Positions 12,609 through 24,899 of a DNA stretch of 64,000 nucleotides are shown here, in pieces. The translations under genes were made by a program, and so were the position numbers. The DNA is from Rapana venosa (lineage: Eukaryota; Mollusca; Gastropoda; Neogastropoda; Muricidae): contig CM054157.1 in the NCBI GenBank assembly GCA_028751875.1, positions 2,944,408-3,008,407 on the forward strand, given 5' to 3'. The notes beneath the pieces were generated by a model, which worked only from the letters and a program-made list of their open reading frames with translations, searched no databases and was not told the DNA's origin. The stretch's first letter is position 1. Every line of letters starts with the position of its first letter.

Positions 12609-12855
12609 GAATACCAGAATTCAACCAATCCACTTTCACCGTCGCTCTTTCTCTATTTCTGGTCCATCAATCTGAATGACCTCCCTCTCTTATCCCTTCG
12701 TGAAAAGCACTTTCGAAGTTTTAAATCCAGCCTCAAAAACAATCTATTTTCAAACCTGAAATTTTTCCCCTCCCTGTTTTCATCTCATAATTTTTATTTC
12801 CCCCTTCCTTAACAGCCCAAAATCCATCACCCCTGCTGAAAATGTATAACCTTTG

Positions 12856-12950
12856 TGTGTGTTTTGGTGTGTGTTTGTGTGTGGGGTGTGTTGTGTGTGT
12901 GGTTGTGTGTGTGTGTGCGTGTGTGTGTGCGTGTGTGTGTGTGTGTGTAC
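12856..12950. repeat. (TG)n microsatellite
   Basis: Near-continuous TG with a few interruptions. Confidence 0.9.
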
Positions 12951-13004
12951 ATTTGAATTTGTTAACATATTGTAATCATTATTAGTTGCTGTGTAGGAGC
13001 GGGT

Positions 13005-13100
13005 TGAATGCAAGCGCTCTGATTTGGTGTGTTTTTTGTGCAAGATATAGCGCTATATAAATTTATTATATTATCATTCATTATTATTATTATTATTATT

Positions 13101-13141
<41 letters not shown>

Positions 13142-13172
13142 TATTATTATTATTATTACTATTATTATTATC
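13005..13172 (+). mobile_element. T3-type element with (ATT)n/(ATC)n tail
   Basis: A variant T3 (GTGCAAGATATAGCGCTATA) is followed by about 90 bp of ATT and ATC trinucleotides. The same variant occurs at 57270. Confidence 0.75.
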
Positions 13173-13181
13173 ATTCATCCA

Positions 13182-13355
13182 AAGGAGAGGGGTTTTTGTG
13201 GGGGGAGGGGAGGGAAGGGAGGAGAGTGGAGTCAGTGCTGATGTTAACTCTTTAGGGAAAAAAAAATCTTGAACGGGCGTCTCGCGACAATGGCTCGAAC
13301 CTGGGATGTAAAATTGCTGAGTGCATCCACTAACCACTAGGCTATCCCGCCCCCC
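13182..13355 (-). mobile_element. SINE-1 head A fragment
   Basis: Minus-strand head A (AACCACTAGGCTATCCCGCC at its end), a TCGAACCTGGG B box and the GTGGAGTCAGTGCTGATGTT linker. The body is absent. Confidence 0.8.
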
Positions 13356-13574
13356 TTGTATTTGAGGATTAAAGTCACCAACAGAGGAACTCCCAGATTT
13401 TCTGGGGCATACAGAACGTTTTCTTTTATCGCCTCGTCGCAGGAGCTTTATGGAAACAAGCTGCCTCACCCATCTAAGGCCATCTTTTTCCCCTGAAGAT
13501 AAAAAAGGGAGAAACTCCCCATTTACTTCCCCAGGAATAATCCAACTTGCGGGGTTTTTTTGATATTACCAGTG

Positions 13575-13770
13575 GGGTGTGTGTGGTGGGTGTGTGTTGT
13601 GTGTGTGTGTGCCTGGTGGTGTGTTGGTGTGTGTGCCCTCGTGTGTATGTTGTTGTGTTGTTGTGTGTTTTTGTGTGTGTGTGGTGGTGTTGTGGTGTTG
13701 GGGGGTGTGTGTTTTGGGTGTGTGTGTGTGCCTGTGTGGTGTGTTCCTGTGTGTGTGTATGTCTGCGTCT
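13575..13770. repeat. TG-rich microsatellite
   Basis: TG and GTTG repeats. The Cys/Val ORFs are artefacts. Confidence 0.9.
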
Positions 13771-14027
13771 GGGGTTTGCAACAAACTCGGGATTTGATGT
13801 TTTGTCTAAAAAAGAGAAACAATTTGAGCTTTTCTTTTATCTAAGGGCAAGTTTAGGGGGCTTAAACACACACACGCGCGCACCACGCACTACACACTCG
13901 CGACATTTTTTTGGGTGACACATGTTTTCCCTTTTAACTTCCCACGTATTAAACAGGGGAGAAAATTTGGGGAGCCCCTTCGTGTTTTTTGTGGGGTAAT
14001 TACGGGTTTATTTAAACATTTGGAGGC

Positions 14028-14245
14028 ACCGTGGTCGAGTGTTTAGGCGGGCAATCGTGATCCAAGGGGCGCGGGTTTGATCCCCCCCTCGGGGCGGTGT
14101 TGTTCCTTGGAAAGACACTTTACTCCTATTTTTCCCCACTCCCCCAGTTACCAGTGGGGACCGGCTCTGCGGGAAGTATCTGGGGACAGACTAGCGTCCT
14201 GCACAGGGGGGGAAAAACCATAGTTCGCTTAACGCTACAGAAACC
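14028..14245 (+). mobile_element. Another tRNA-headed SINE-like element
   Basis: CACCGTGGTCGAGTGTTTAG resembles a tRNA A box and GCGCGGGTTTGATCCCC a B box, followed by a unique body (GGAAAGACACTTTACTCC). Only this copy is seen in the window. It is not a functional tRNA: no clean cloverleaf can be drawn. Confidence 0.5.
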
Positions 14246-14384
14246 GGATAAGTCCGGGTTATGGGCCTTCTGGCTCGAAAGAAATACTTCTATATAATAC
14301 ATTAAAAATTTTACGGTTCTTTTTTGTTCTGTTCTGATTACCCCCTCTCCAGAGTTTTTTATAATCAGCACATTCAAAGGAGAC

Positions 14385-14668
14385 GGGGGTAGCTCATGGT
14401 CAAGGCCTCGCTTTCCCCATGCCAATGTTTTTTAAAAGCTTCCGTAGTTAACAATTGAAGGGGAACCGTTTGCGCCCTTGGGTTTTGTACAGTTTTTCCT
14501 CATTCACCCGCGTAAATGGGTACCCGTTCCCCTTTAAAGGTCAGGGGGGTAAACCGCGAGGGAGAGGGGAAAGGGCGCCGCCTTCAAAATCTGGCCCCTG
14601 GAGAAGCTGAGGGGCTCTGATGCCTTTTCACCCCCCTACACTCATAGTTATGGGACACCTTTTACCCT
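14385..14668 (+). mobile_element. SINE-5S copy, degraded
   Basis: Shares the GGGTAGCTCA head, a corrupted 5S-like segment, GAGGGAGAGGGGAAAGGGCG and the GGGACACCTTTACCC end with copies at 30110, 43208 and 60806. Confidence 0.65.
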
Positions 14669-14779
14669 TTTTCTTTTCAAAAATTCATCCTGAGTTAATA
14701 TAAAATACAGGTATTTTCTCACCCAGGGCTTTTATATTTATAAAAACATGGCTTTCAGCCCATGCACATCAGTTTTTTG

Positions 14780-14872
14780 GGCATGAAAAAAATGTACAAA
14801 ACTGCATAACGGGAACGGATGAAAAAAAAACAATGAGTGCTTACTCCATTTCCTCGAAAAAAAGCATTTAAA
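14780..14872 (+). mobile_element. SINE-1 tail T1 fragment
   Basis: ACAAAACTGCATAACGGG and AATGAGTGCTTACTCCATTT. Only the 3' end is present. Confidence 0.6.
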
Positions 14873-14984
14873 AAAAATCTTGATGTTATAAAAGAGCATA
14901 ACCCCCACCTCACCCTAGTTTTTTTTTTGAAAAAACAAATTTTTCCCCCCACCCCACGAGTTTTTAGAAACAACTTTTATTTAT

Positions 14985-15770
14985 CACCAACACTGGGGTT
15001 TTAAAGAAACAACAATATATCACCCAAAATCATGATTTTAAAAGAAACAGCATCTATATCACACACCCCATATTTTATAAAACAACATCAATATCACCAA
15101 TCTATAAATTTTTCATAAACAACATCATTAAAAAACAATCATGAGAATTTTTTAAAAAAACAACTCATATACACCACACCCCTGAGTTTTATAAAACCAT
15201 AATTATTCACCACACCTAAAGATTTATAAAAAACATAATTAATCACCACACCACAGAATTTTATAGAAACATCATAATTATATCACCACACCACATGAGT
15301 TTTATGAAAATCAAATTATACACCCCACCAATAGTGTTATAGAACAACATAAATTTTTTCACCATCATTTGATTTTTAGCAACAACATAAAACCACTCTC
15401 ATAAGGTTTACATTTAAAAAACATCAATAATCACCATACATCATGAGTTTATACAACAACATCATATACACCCATCTCAAAGTTTTAAGAAACAACCCTC
15501 ATAAATCACCACATCTCATAAGGTTTTAATAAAAAACATATATAATCACCATACATCATAGTTTATAGCAAACAACATCATATATCACCACACTCATAAG
15601 TTTTATAGAAAAAACCACATAAATCACCACATTCATAAGGTTTTATATAAACAAAACATATAATCACCATACTCATGAGTTTTATAGAAAAAAAACATAT
15701 TTTAAACACCCTACTCATGGTTGTTAGAAACAACATCATTTATCACCATACATCATATAAGTTTTTTGCT
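14985..15770. repeat. Minisatellite, about 20 units of 38-42 bp
   Basis: Each unit is approximately GAGTTTTATAGAAACAACAT followed by CATATATCACCACACTCAT, with length changes between units. It is AT-rich and open in no frame for long. Confidence 0.85.
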
Positions 15771-15939
15771 AAAAAAATATTTAAAAGAGTTTTTGCATTA
15801 AAAATAAACAACACCACCCAAAAACCACCCCCACCCCCCCCCCCCCCACCCAAACACCCCAGCCAAAAACCCCTAAAAAAACCGCGCCGAGATTTTCCCC
15901 CCAAAAACAAAAAAGGGAGGGGGGGTTGTGGGGGTTTTT

Positions 15940-16312
<373 letters not shown>

Positions 16313-16499
16313 AAAAACCTTTGAGCGAATCAAATAATAAAGGGAAATTTAATTTTTTCCCCATTTTTTTTAAATCGTTGTTGTTTTTTTCTTTAGCTTT
16401 TGCGGCTATACTCCTCCCCCTTTCCGTCTGATGCAACTTCTCTTGAAAATTTTTGTTTAAAAGTTTAAAAAGCCAAAAAAAAAAAAACCCCCCCCAAAG

Positions 16500-16970
16500 G
16501 AGGGGAAAGGGGGCAGGACGGTTAAGACGTTCGCCGCTTTACAAATTTTCCATGAGGTTCTGGTTCGATTCCCAGCCCCGCCCTTTTTTTTCCCATTTGA
16601 CACAAAAAAAACGAATGAAATTCAAAGTCTTTCGGGGGAACTATAAACCGAGCCCCGTGTGTGAAGCACGCTGAAAAACTTTTCGTAAAGTTGAAAACCC
16701 CGTTTCGCTTTTAGGAAGAGTAGGTCATTTCGAGCCGGTAGGAATGGATGACAAAATTTTAAAACAACAACAACATAAAAACGCATGCACACAGGTATTG
16801 TGCTAAGACACCATTCCCGAACAGATGACAATTTACAAAACCGCATACACACGGGGACTGGATGTAAAAAAGCACATGAGCGCTTATTCCATTATCTTCG
16901 ATATAAAAGAATAAATAAAAATAAATAAATAAAAAATCAACCATAGCGCTCTAGCCGAGAAACAAATAAG
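16500..16970 (+). mobile_element. SINE-1 with head B, mixed T1 and T2 tails
   Basis: GGGGGCAGGACGGTTAAGACG head B, GGTTCGATTCCCAGCC B box and a body. Next come a T2 start (TGTGCTAAGACACCATTCCC), a T1 block (GCACATGAGCGCTTATTCC) and a T2 end (GCGCTCTAGCCGAGAAAC). It looks like a T1 fragment lodged inside a T2 tail. Confidence 0.75.
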
Positions 16971-17019
16971 ATTATAAACAGTTTATCTAGAGAGCAGCAG
17001 GTAGATTCGAACCTGTCAG

Positions 17020-17142
17020 ATGGAAGGATGGCCTAGTGGTTAGAGCGTTGAGCTCACGACCTGGACTGCGCGGGTTCACTCCACCGTCGACACGCCCGTT
17101 TGAGTAAACTGGAGTTAAACATCAGTACCGACTCCTTACTTT
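17020..17142 (+). mobile_element. SINE-1 head A fragment
   Basis: GGATGGCCTAGTGGTTAGAG head, CGCGGGTTCACTCC B box and the GAGTTAAACATCAGTACCGA linker. It stops where LINE-R2 begins. Confidence 0.8.
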
Positions 17143-17377
17143 ACTTTACCTTTTCCTTCCGCTTGTACTCTGTGGCGTCGCGGGGAGATCAAGGCGGGTA
17201 GCTTGGAGGAGGGACAATCCATGGATTTTCAGTGTTTCTGCCACGGAATCACTCCAGCGTCGCCTGGGTCTACCTCTGGCCCTCGTGCCAGAGTACCTCA
17301 AGTTATAAGCACGCAAGGCTGGCTGGTTTGGCGGCATCCGTGTGAGGTGCCCGAACCACTTGGTTCGTTGTTGTTCA

Positions 17378-17391
17378 ATATGGTGTAGGGC
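17378..17391. repeat. Target-site duplication, left copy (14 bp)
   Basis: ATATGGTGTAGGGC, identical to 18266-18279. Together they bracket the insertion in LINE-R2. Confidence 0.9.
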
Positions 17392-18265
17392 ACCAGCCGC
17401 CATGGCGCAGTGGTTAGCGCCTTGGGTTACGGACTGGAAGGTCGCGGGTTCGATTCCCATAAGAGTCATAGGGATTTTTCGGACTCCGGCCGGCTCCTAC
17501 CCAGAGTGAGTGTGCTGTGGGCTCAGTGGGAAGACTGGGACCACACAGTCGAGCTTCATCCACTTAACGGATGCGAGTTTGAGAGTGTTGCTCAAATTAC
17601 CTGACCAACACTGCAGGTGTCTGTATCTCTCGGGCCTGGTTGACGCCGGGATATATTATGATAGTAAGCGCAGAGTACAACCCTGTCAAGTAGTCTCAAA
17701 GCATATGCACTTCCACAGCAGCATAATTACGTCATCCTCATTGTCATTGATCATCATGCATTAAAAAAAAAATTGCCTCTGATTCGGTGGTCCCAGTTTC
17801 TCTGGTCTCATGGTGACCTCAGATTCCGGTTTGCCCATACACTTCTGTGCCTGTGGTGAGTTTGTGTCAAAGCCTTTGGGGTTGGAGGTTCGCGGGGGAC
17901 GGTCGTTGGAGGGACGTTGTGGTGGTTGCCACCTTGGGTGGGCACCTCACTCAGTCTGGCTCCGCGACTGAGCTAATACTGTCGTTAGTAGGGGGCTTAG
18001 TAGGTGGTGTCCTGCGTATGTTAGCTCAGAACAGGCACCACTGAACACCGCCCAAAGTGACCCAGCAGAAGTGCAGGGCCCTTCTGGCTGGTGGCCCCAC
18101 GGCGGCCTGATAGTGATTGGCTCCCTGTGGACCTCCGACTCTGAGGATGAGACAGAACAAATCTGGGTGTGGCTGTGGCGGGGGGATTGGAGTGAGCGGC
18201 GTGGGAGCAGCCGGACGGGGGACGTCACAGAAGATGAGGCAGCAAAAAAACACACACACACAAAA
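17392..18265 (+). mobile_element. 874-bp insertion with tRNA-like 5' end
   Basis: It begins with a tRNA-like head (GGCGCAGTGGTTAGCGCC as A box, TCGCGGGTTCGATTCCC as B box) and ends with TCACAGAAGATGAGGCAGCA plus an A/CA-rich tail. It is flanked by a perfect 14-bp duplication. No protein-coding frame is evident, so it is either a long SINE or a SINE that carried along downstream sequence; an internal poly-A at 17762-17771 may mark two fused units. A 5'-truncated relative lies at 53318-53430. Confidence 0.8.
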
Positions 18266-18279
18266 ATATGGTGTAGGGC
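18266..18279. repeat. Target-site duplication, right copy (14 bp)
   Basis: ATATGGTGTAGGGC, identical to the left copy at 17378-17391. Confidence 0.9.
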
Positions 18280-19104
18280 GGGTGTGGCTCCTACCATGTC
18301 TCTGATCACCTCGTTTCTTATCTTGTCTCTCCTGGTCTTGTTGACGGCTTTCCTCAAGCACTCCATCTCGCACGTTACCAGTTTCTGCTCCAGGGCTTTT
18401 GTCAGGGGCCATGTCTGGCACTGGTAAATGAGAGTTGGCAGGAAGATGGCGTTGATCAGCTTTGCCTTGGGGCTCATAGGAATGTTAGGAATGTTGCAGA
18501 AGTGGGGCAAGTTGATAGCTGACTGCCTTTGCTTTTTGACAGGGTGTTTCTATTTCTCTGTCCAGTTCTCCATCTTCTGTGAATATACTGCCTAAGTACT
18601 TGAATTCAGTCGTCCACTTTAGTTGGGCTCCGTTGATGATTTTGAGCTTTTCTGGAGTTCTACTGACTGTCATGGCTTCGGTCTTGCTTACGCTGATTTT
18701 CATGCCATAGGTTTTACAGCATGTATTGAGCTGGTCTGTGTGCTCTTGCAGCTTGTCTTTGTTGTCATTGATCATGACTTGATCGTCAGCAAACAGAAGT
18801 TCGTTGAGTGCCTCCAGGTCTGAGCTGGCTTCCTTATGATCTGGTCCATATATATGATGAAGAGCAGAGGGGGAAAGGACGCAGCCCTGTCTCACCCCAG
18901 ACGTCACAGGGAACCAGTCTGAAAGTCCCCTTGGAGTGCGAACTGCGCTCTTGCTGTTGTTGTCTACAGCTCTGATGTTATCTAAGGGCTGCCCCCTTGA
19001 TGTCATACTGCTCCAGGACCCTCCAGAGCTTACCTCTGTTCACTCTGTCAAATGCCTTCTCTTGGTCGACAAAAATACTAGGTGGAGTGCTTGATTGTAC
19101 CCAA

Positions 19105-22100
19105 GTACCGACTTAACCTTACCTTAATTCTCTCTGTGCCAGGAGGCACACAAGGCTCGAACATCATTCCTCCACTGGTTCCGGTCTGTAGCTGTGCGTC
19201 GTGCGGCGTTCCACGTGCTCCAGCCTGCGCCGTTCCGCTCTTCTTCTACCATTCGTCGCCATGTTGTTTTTGGGCGTCCCCTTTTCCTTCTCCCTTCAGG
19301 TGTCCATCCGAGGGCAACAGCACAGTCGTCACTCCTGTCCTTTCTTAGGACATGTCCGATCCAGTTCCATCTCCGTCTTCTAATCTCCTGGCTGATTTTT
19401 TCTGCTCCTGCTATTTCCAGACTGTCTTGTTGGCAATGTGTTCTTGCCATCGGATCTTGAAGATCCTCCTCAGACATTTGGTTTGGAAAATGTCTAGTTT
19501 CTCTTCTTCTCCTTTCGTTAATTTCCAGGTCTCACATCCGTAGAGAAGAACTGACAAAACAAGGCTCTTGAAAAGGGATGCTTTGATTTTTCTGCCGATG
19601 TCTCCCATTTTCCAGATGTTGGATAATCGTTTCATCTGCGCACTGGCCAGTGCTACTCTCTTCTTGACGTCTGCTGTTCCTCCTCCGTCTTGGTGACATT
19701 TGCTCCGAGATAGGTGAAGTTCTCCACCTCTTCAACTTCCTGATCTCCAACCCTCAGACCGTCGATGTTCCTGCTGTTTACTTTCATGGCTTTGCACTTC
19801 TGTCCATTCAGCTTGAGTCCAACCTTTGCTGCGTTGTCTCCAGTCTTTAGTTTTGTGTTGTAGATGGTTCATGGTTGATGAAAGGAGGGCGATGTCGTCT
19901 GCAAAGTCAAGGTCTTCTAACATGTTCATGAAGTCCCATTTTATCCCAGTTCTCTCACCTTCCACTGTTCTTCTCATCACCCAGTCTATCACGAGAAGGA
20001 AGAGGAATCCTGACATGCAGCATCCCTGTTTCACCCCGGTAATCACTGGGAACCAGTCTGTTGTTTCGTTGTCAACAATGACGGAGCACTGAAAGTCCTC
20101 GTACATTGTCTTGACCATCTGGATGAGTTTCTGTGGGATTCCATATTGACGCATGATGATCCAGAGACTGTCTCGGTGTATGGAGTCAAAGGCCTTTTCA
20201 AAAGTCAATGAAGTGTATGTACAGTGTCGCGTTCCATTCGTTGACTTGTTCCAAGATGTTCCTGAGTATAAATATTTGGCCGACAGTTCCCCTCCCCTTT
20301 CGAAATCCAGCTTGTTCTTTTCTGAGAGATGCGTCTACTCCCTCTTGTATTCTGTTGATGAGGATCTTACTGAGCACCTTACTGGCCAAGGGTAGTAGTG
20401 TAATCCCACGCCAGTTTCCACACTCCTGAAGATTTCCTTTCTTTGGAATCTTGCATATGAGTCCTTTCGTCCATTGTGTTGGTACTGTCTCCTTTTCCCA
20501 GACGATGTCAAATATCCGTTTCAGTTCCTTGCCGGTCTGTTCAATGTCTGCTTTTAGCATCTCTGCTGTGATCTGGTCTGCTCCTGGTGCTTTTCCGTTC
20601 CTTAGGGTCTTCAGTGCTTTCTTGATTTCATGGATGGTTAGTTCTTCTGCTGAGATGTCTGGTTCTTCCACCTCCCCCTGGTCATCTTGTGGTGGTTCAT
20701 TCGGTGCATCCCTGTTGAGAACTTCCTGAAGTGTTCTCTCCATCTCCCTCAGTCTGGCCTCTTGATTCTTTAGCAGCTCCCCGTTCTTATTCTTCACTGC
20801 TGCTGTGGTCTAGTGCCTTGTTTGGTGAGCTGTTTCACAATGCTGTACAGTTCTTTCTGTCTCCCATTCTCTGCTGCGTTTCTGCGCTCTCTCTGCTTTT
20901 TCTGACATCCATCTCCTCTTGTCCTCTCGTACGCTTCTTTTCACCTCCTTGTCTTTTTTCCTTGTATGCTTCCTTCATTCTATTCTGTATCCTCTCCGAG
21001 TGTGTACTGTTGATTCTTATGTTGATGCGCTTCCTCTCATCGATCAGCTTCCAGCTGTTCTCACTGATCCATTGACTTGCTCTTTCCCCTTTCTGTAGCC
21101 AAGCACCTCTTCTGCTGATTTGATGTAGGCGTTCTTCTGATGTTCCCACACCTCTTCTACATCTTCAGTTTCGGTTCTGTTCTCTTGGAGTTTGGTCTTC
21201 ACTGCGTTGCAGAACTGCTTCCTTATATCTTCGTCCTTCAGTCGTTCAACGTCCAGTCTTGTCTTGGTTTTGTTGTTGTTTCTGCGTGAGCTGAGTCGTA
21301 ACTTGATCCTCGTCTTCACCAGGTAGTGGTCGCTGTTGGCATCTGCTCCCCTCTGTACTCGGCAGTCTTGTACTGATGATCTCCACTGTCCGCTGATCAA
21401 TAGGTGGTCAATTTTGTTTTTCACTCTTCCGTCCGCTGATGTCCATGTTGCTTTGTGAATGTCTTTGTGTGGGAATAGAGTTCCTGTGATAACTAGTCCA
21501 TTCAGCTGGCTAAACTCGCATAGTCCCTCTCTCCATTGTCGTTCTGTCTCCCAAGTCCATGATACCCATTGTCCTTTCGTATCCAGTGTTGTCAATTCCC
21601 ACTTTTGCGTTTAAGTCTCCCTAGATGATGATGATGTCGTTCTTGTTGCAACCCGTCCACTGTTTCCTGGAGTTGTTGGTAGAACTTCTCCTTTTTCCTG
21701 TCTTTCCCATCGTTGTGCGTGCGTACACTTGATGACTGTCATCCGTCTGTATTGGAGTAGAATCTTGCTGTAAGGATCCTCTTGTTGACTGGTGTCCATT
21801 CCATGAGAGACTTCACTGCGTCCTGGCTCATCATGATGGCGACTCCTCCCTCGTGTAGTTGTTCGTCTCCACTGTATATCACTGTCTGTCCTGATGCTAG
21901 CTTAATTTTTCCAGCTCCTGTCCATCTGGACTCGCTGATTCCAAGAATGTACAGTTGGTATTCTGTCATCTCTCTCGCGATCTGTGCTGCTGCGCCTCCT
22001 CTGTACATTGTCCTAACGTTCCAATGTCCGATGTTAAGGGTAGTTTTGGGGCTTGCAAAGGACCTTGTCGGACGGTGAGCTTCCCGCAGGCTTTCATCCA

Positions 22101-22345
22101 TCGTCGTCATGATGCCAGTGCCGGCGATCCCCGCTCCCCCCAGGGCTTGAATCGAAGTGATGTTCATAGTTTCTGTAACTTGCGTTGTTTTCCGGGAGTA
22201 GGTAGTTGGCCTTCTGCCCAACCCCCATACTTGGAGGGCCAGTGGTTTTCTGTCAGGGTGGCCTTCCCTTAGACTGCGTTGGTCCACGGTGCAATCTCCC
22301 ATCCGCCACCCGGGAGACGCGCCTCTACGCCGTGCAGTCCCAGCG
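19105..22345 (-). mobile_element. LINE-R1, near full-length RTE-like non-LTR retrotransposon, inactivated
   Basis: In minus-strand order it encodes an AP-endonuclease domain (LNIGHWNVRTM, LGISESRWTGAG, GDLNAKVG, TWTSADGRVKNKIDHLL, SDHYLV). A reverse transcriptase follows (LRNGKAPGADQITAEML, CGNWRGITLL, EQAGFRKGRG, FDSIHRDSLW, GVKQGC, active site DFADDIALL). Last is a C-terminal region (LRKDRSDDCAVALGWTPEG, GRPKTTWRRMVEEE). About 3.2 kb is close to the usual RTE length. At least four frame changes and a stop before GDLNAKVG break the ORF. RTE affiliation is inferred from motif style. Confidence 0.85.
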
Positions 22346-22349
22346 CGAG

Positions 22350-22641
22350 GAAGTACCGACTCCACTCCCCCAAAAGTCCTTTGCATGAGTGTCTACAGAG
22401 GAGTCTATAAACCGACGTCCCGTGTGAGAACGCACGCAGAACATTTTGCGCACACGTTTAAACACGATCCTTCTATCTGAAGAGTTACGCCATTACGCGC
22501 TGGTGGGAACGGATGACAGAATTAAAACAAAACAAAACAACACCACATGTAATTATCCTCGATATAAAAGAATAAAAAATAAAAAAGAATACCTTAATGG
22601 TGGGTCAATGGTCAGCGACGCAAAATCTTACCATTGGTGAG

Positions 22642-22643
<2 letters not shown>
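22350..22643 (+). mobile_element. SINE-1 body with T1 and a T2 scrap
   Basis: ACCGACTCCACTCCCCCAAA linker, body with a small internal duplication (GAGTGTCTACAGAGGAGTCT), T1 end and then ACCTTAATGGTGGGTCAATG from T2. Confidence 0.8.
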
Positions 22644-22702
<59 letters not shown>

Positions 22703-22712
22703 ACACACACAA
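22640..22712. repeat. (CA)n microsatellite
   Basis: About 33 CA units. Confidence 0.95.
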
Positions 22713-22717
22713 TGACT

Positions 22718-23075
22718 GGGGACGGGATAGCCTGGTGGTTAGAGTGATGTATTCGTGATCTGCTAACCCGGGTTCCAATCTCGTTCAAGAGGATTTTTCC
22801 TCTAGAGTTAACATCAATGCCGACTCCACCCCCACCCCTCCAAAAGTCCTTCGGATGAGACTATAAACCGAAGTGAGAATGCACGCAGAACATCTTGCGC
22901 ACACGTTAAACCTGTTCCGCTTTTTTGGAAGAGTAGGCCATTGTGTGCTGGTGGGAACGGATGACAAAATTGACGAAACTGAATACACACGGGGACCTAC
23001 TTTAAGAAAAAAGAGCACATGAATGCTTATTCCGTTATCCTCGAAATTAAAGAATGAAATAATAATAATAATAAA
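22718..23075 (+). mobile_element. SINE-1, full length, head A and tail T1
   Basis: GGGGACGGGATAGCCTGGTGG head, CCCGGGTTCCAATC B box, body, T1, (AAT)n end. The copies at 63691 and 24345 share the GTGATGTATTCGTGATCTGC head variant. Confidence 0.95.
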
Positions 23076-23353
23076 TATATAAAAAAAAGAAGCCATCAAC
23101 ACAGGAACTCACAACCTTCCTTCAACAACAAACAGGATCATTCTTCATAACCTCATCCACAAAGTTTCTGTAAGCAACGTCATTAAGTTTATTACCTCAT
23201 CACACCAGATTTTTCCTTTCTTTTATTTGAACAAAAATGTTCCTCCATGTTGCACACATGCCCGCCATCTTGTTACCTGCCGCGCCAAAAGGGAGGCTAC
23301 TCATATTTACCTCGTAAGAAGACGATTCAATCTGCTAGCTTTTGATGCTTACC

Positions 23354-23380
23354 GTGTGTGAGTGTGTGTGTGTGTGTGTT

Positions 23381-23447
<67 letters not shown>

Positions 23448-23809
23448 GTTTTTTGTGTGTGTGTGTGGGTGGGTGGTTGTGTGTGGGTGTGTGTGGGTAT
23501 GTGTGTTGTGTGTGTGGGTGTGTGTGTTGTGTGTTGTGTTGTGTTGGTTTGTGTTGGTTTGTGTTGTGTTGTGTGTGTGTGATTGTGTGTATGTGTGTGT
23601 TAGTGTTAGTGTGGTGCGTGCGTGCGTTGTGTGTGTGTGTGTGTGTGTGTGGCGCGCGCGCGCGCGCGTGTGTGTGTGTGTGTTGCGATAAACTCGGGGT
23701 TCTCTTTTGTAATAAAGGGAAAGAGGAATGCTTTTCATCTTTATAAAGCTGCAGTCAGGCAAAACGACAGAATGATAGAGGGAAGTGCAAGTTCCTACGT
23801 GGTTTAGAG

Positions 23810-23894
<85 letters not shown>

Positions 23895-24017
23895 TGTGTG
23901 TATGTGTGTGTGTGTGTGAGTGCACTTTCGCAACAGCGCAACACACATACACACACACACTTACGCACATACACATGCACTCTCACACACACACACACTT
24001 ACGCACATACACATGCA

Positions 24018-24078
<61 letters not shown>

Positions 24079-24200
24079 ACGTACATACACATGCACTCAC
24101 ACACACACAAACACGCACACACACATTCAAACACGCACTCGGCACTCGCGCACCTACACTCACACTCACCGACCCACCCTCACACCTACACGCGCACTCA
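23354..24200. repeat. Compound microsatellite (TG)n, (CG)n, (GA)n, (CA)n
   Basis: Alternating purine-pyrimidine (TG)n with a (CG)8 core at 23650-23668 is followed by about 75 bp of (GA)n at 23815-23892, short (TG)n and (CA)n to 24185 with a repeated ACTTACGCACATACACATGC motif. Between 23690 and 23815 nothing is recognised. Confidence 0.9.
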
Positions 24201-24344
24201 AGGCCATGGTTATTTGTTCGTTCCTTGGGGAGGGGGGGGAGGTAAGGGGGGGGGGGGGGGGGGGGGAAATGCGTGCATCGTTTTTATATAATATTAAAAA
24301 GGAGCCCGAAATTGATGTAGAGAAATCTACCGTGGCAGTACCTT

Positions 24345-24685
24345 CTTTTTATTTCTTCTTTTATTTCGAGGATTATGGAATAAGCACTCATGTGCTTTTT
24401 TTTTTTAAATATCCAATCCCCGTGTGTATGCAGTTTTGTCAATTTTGTTATCCGTTCCCACCGGCATATAATGGCCTACTCTTCCGAAAAGCGGAACGGG
24501 TTTTAACGTGTGCACAAGATGTTCTGCGTGCGTTCGCACCCAGGTTATAGTCTCATCTAAAGGACTTTCGGGGAGAGTGGAGTCGGCACTGATGTTAACT
24601 CCAGAGGGACAATCCTCTTGAACGAGATTCGAACCCGAGTCATAGATCACGAATACATCACTCTAACCACCAAGCTATCCCGTCC
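24345..24685 (-). mobile_element. SINE-1, full length, head A and tail T1
   Basis: Minus-strand copy with all blocks from GGACGGGATAGCTTGGTGG to TTCGAGGATTATGGAATAAG read in reverse. Confidence 0.95.
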
Positions 24686-24899
24686 TTCGAGGGCTGGATG
24701 TAAAAAAAAGTCTTGTACTTATTCTTTTACCCTCAGAAAATAAAATTTTTGTTATCGTTATCAATTACAATACAATACTGCTAGACCATGTTGATCATAA
24801 TAATTATTGAACTGTTTAATAAAAGATTGGTGTTCACAGGCTTAAAATTCAAATCCTGAACAATTGATAGAATTATTCCTGGGACCTAAAAACCAAAAT

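Larger units (their letters stand above)
17146..19085 (-). mobile_element. LINE-R2, 5'-truncated non-LTR retrotransposon, split by an insertion
   Basis: The minus strand encodes the C-terminal half of a reverse transcriptase: DQEKAFDRVNRGKLW, GVRQGCVLSP, the active-site box LFADDQ, then SKTEAM and FKYLGSIFTEDGELDREI. The C-terminal tail (RTKWFGHLTRMP, GRPRRRWSDSV, LQATRLDLPATP) continues at 17377-17150 after the insertion at 17392-18265. The 3' end is (AAAGT)n-like. Frame changes show it is dead. Other 3' ends of the family are at 52742 and 59722. The clade is not certain; the tail style resembles RTE/CR1-type elements. Confidence 0.85.

Noticed and set aside
14985..15770. CRISPR-like regular repeats
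   Set aside because: Units are contiguous and imperfect, without unique spacers, in an animal genome; this is a minisatellite.
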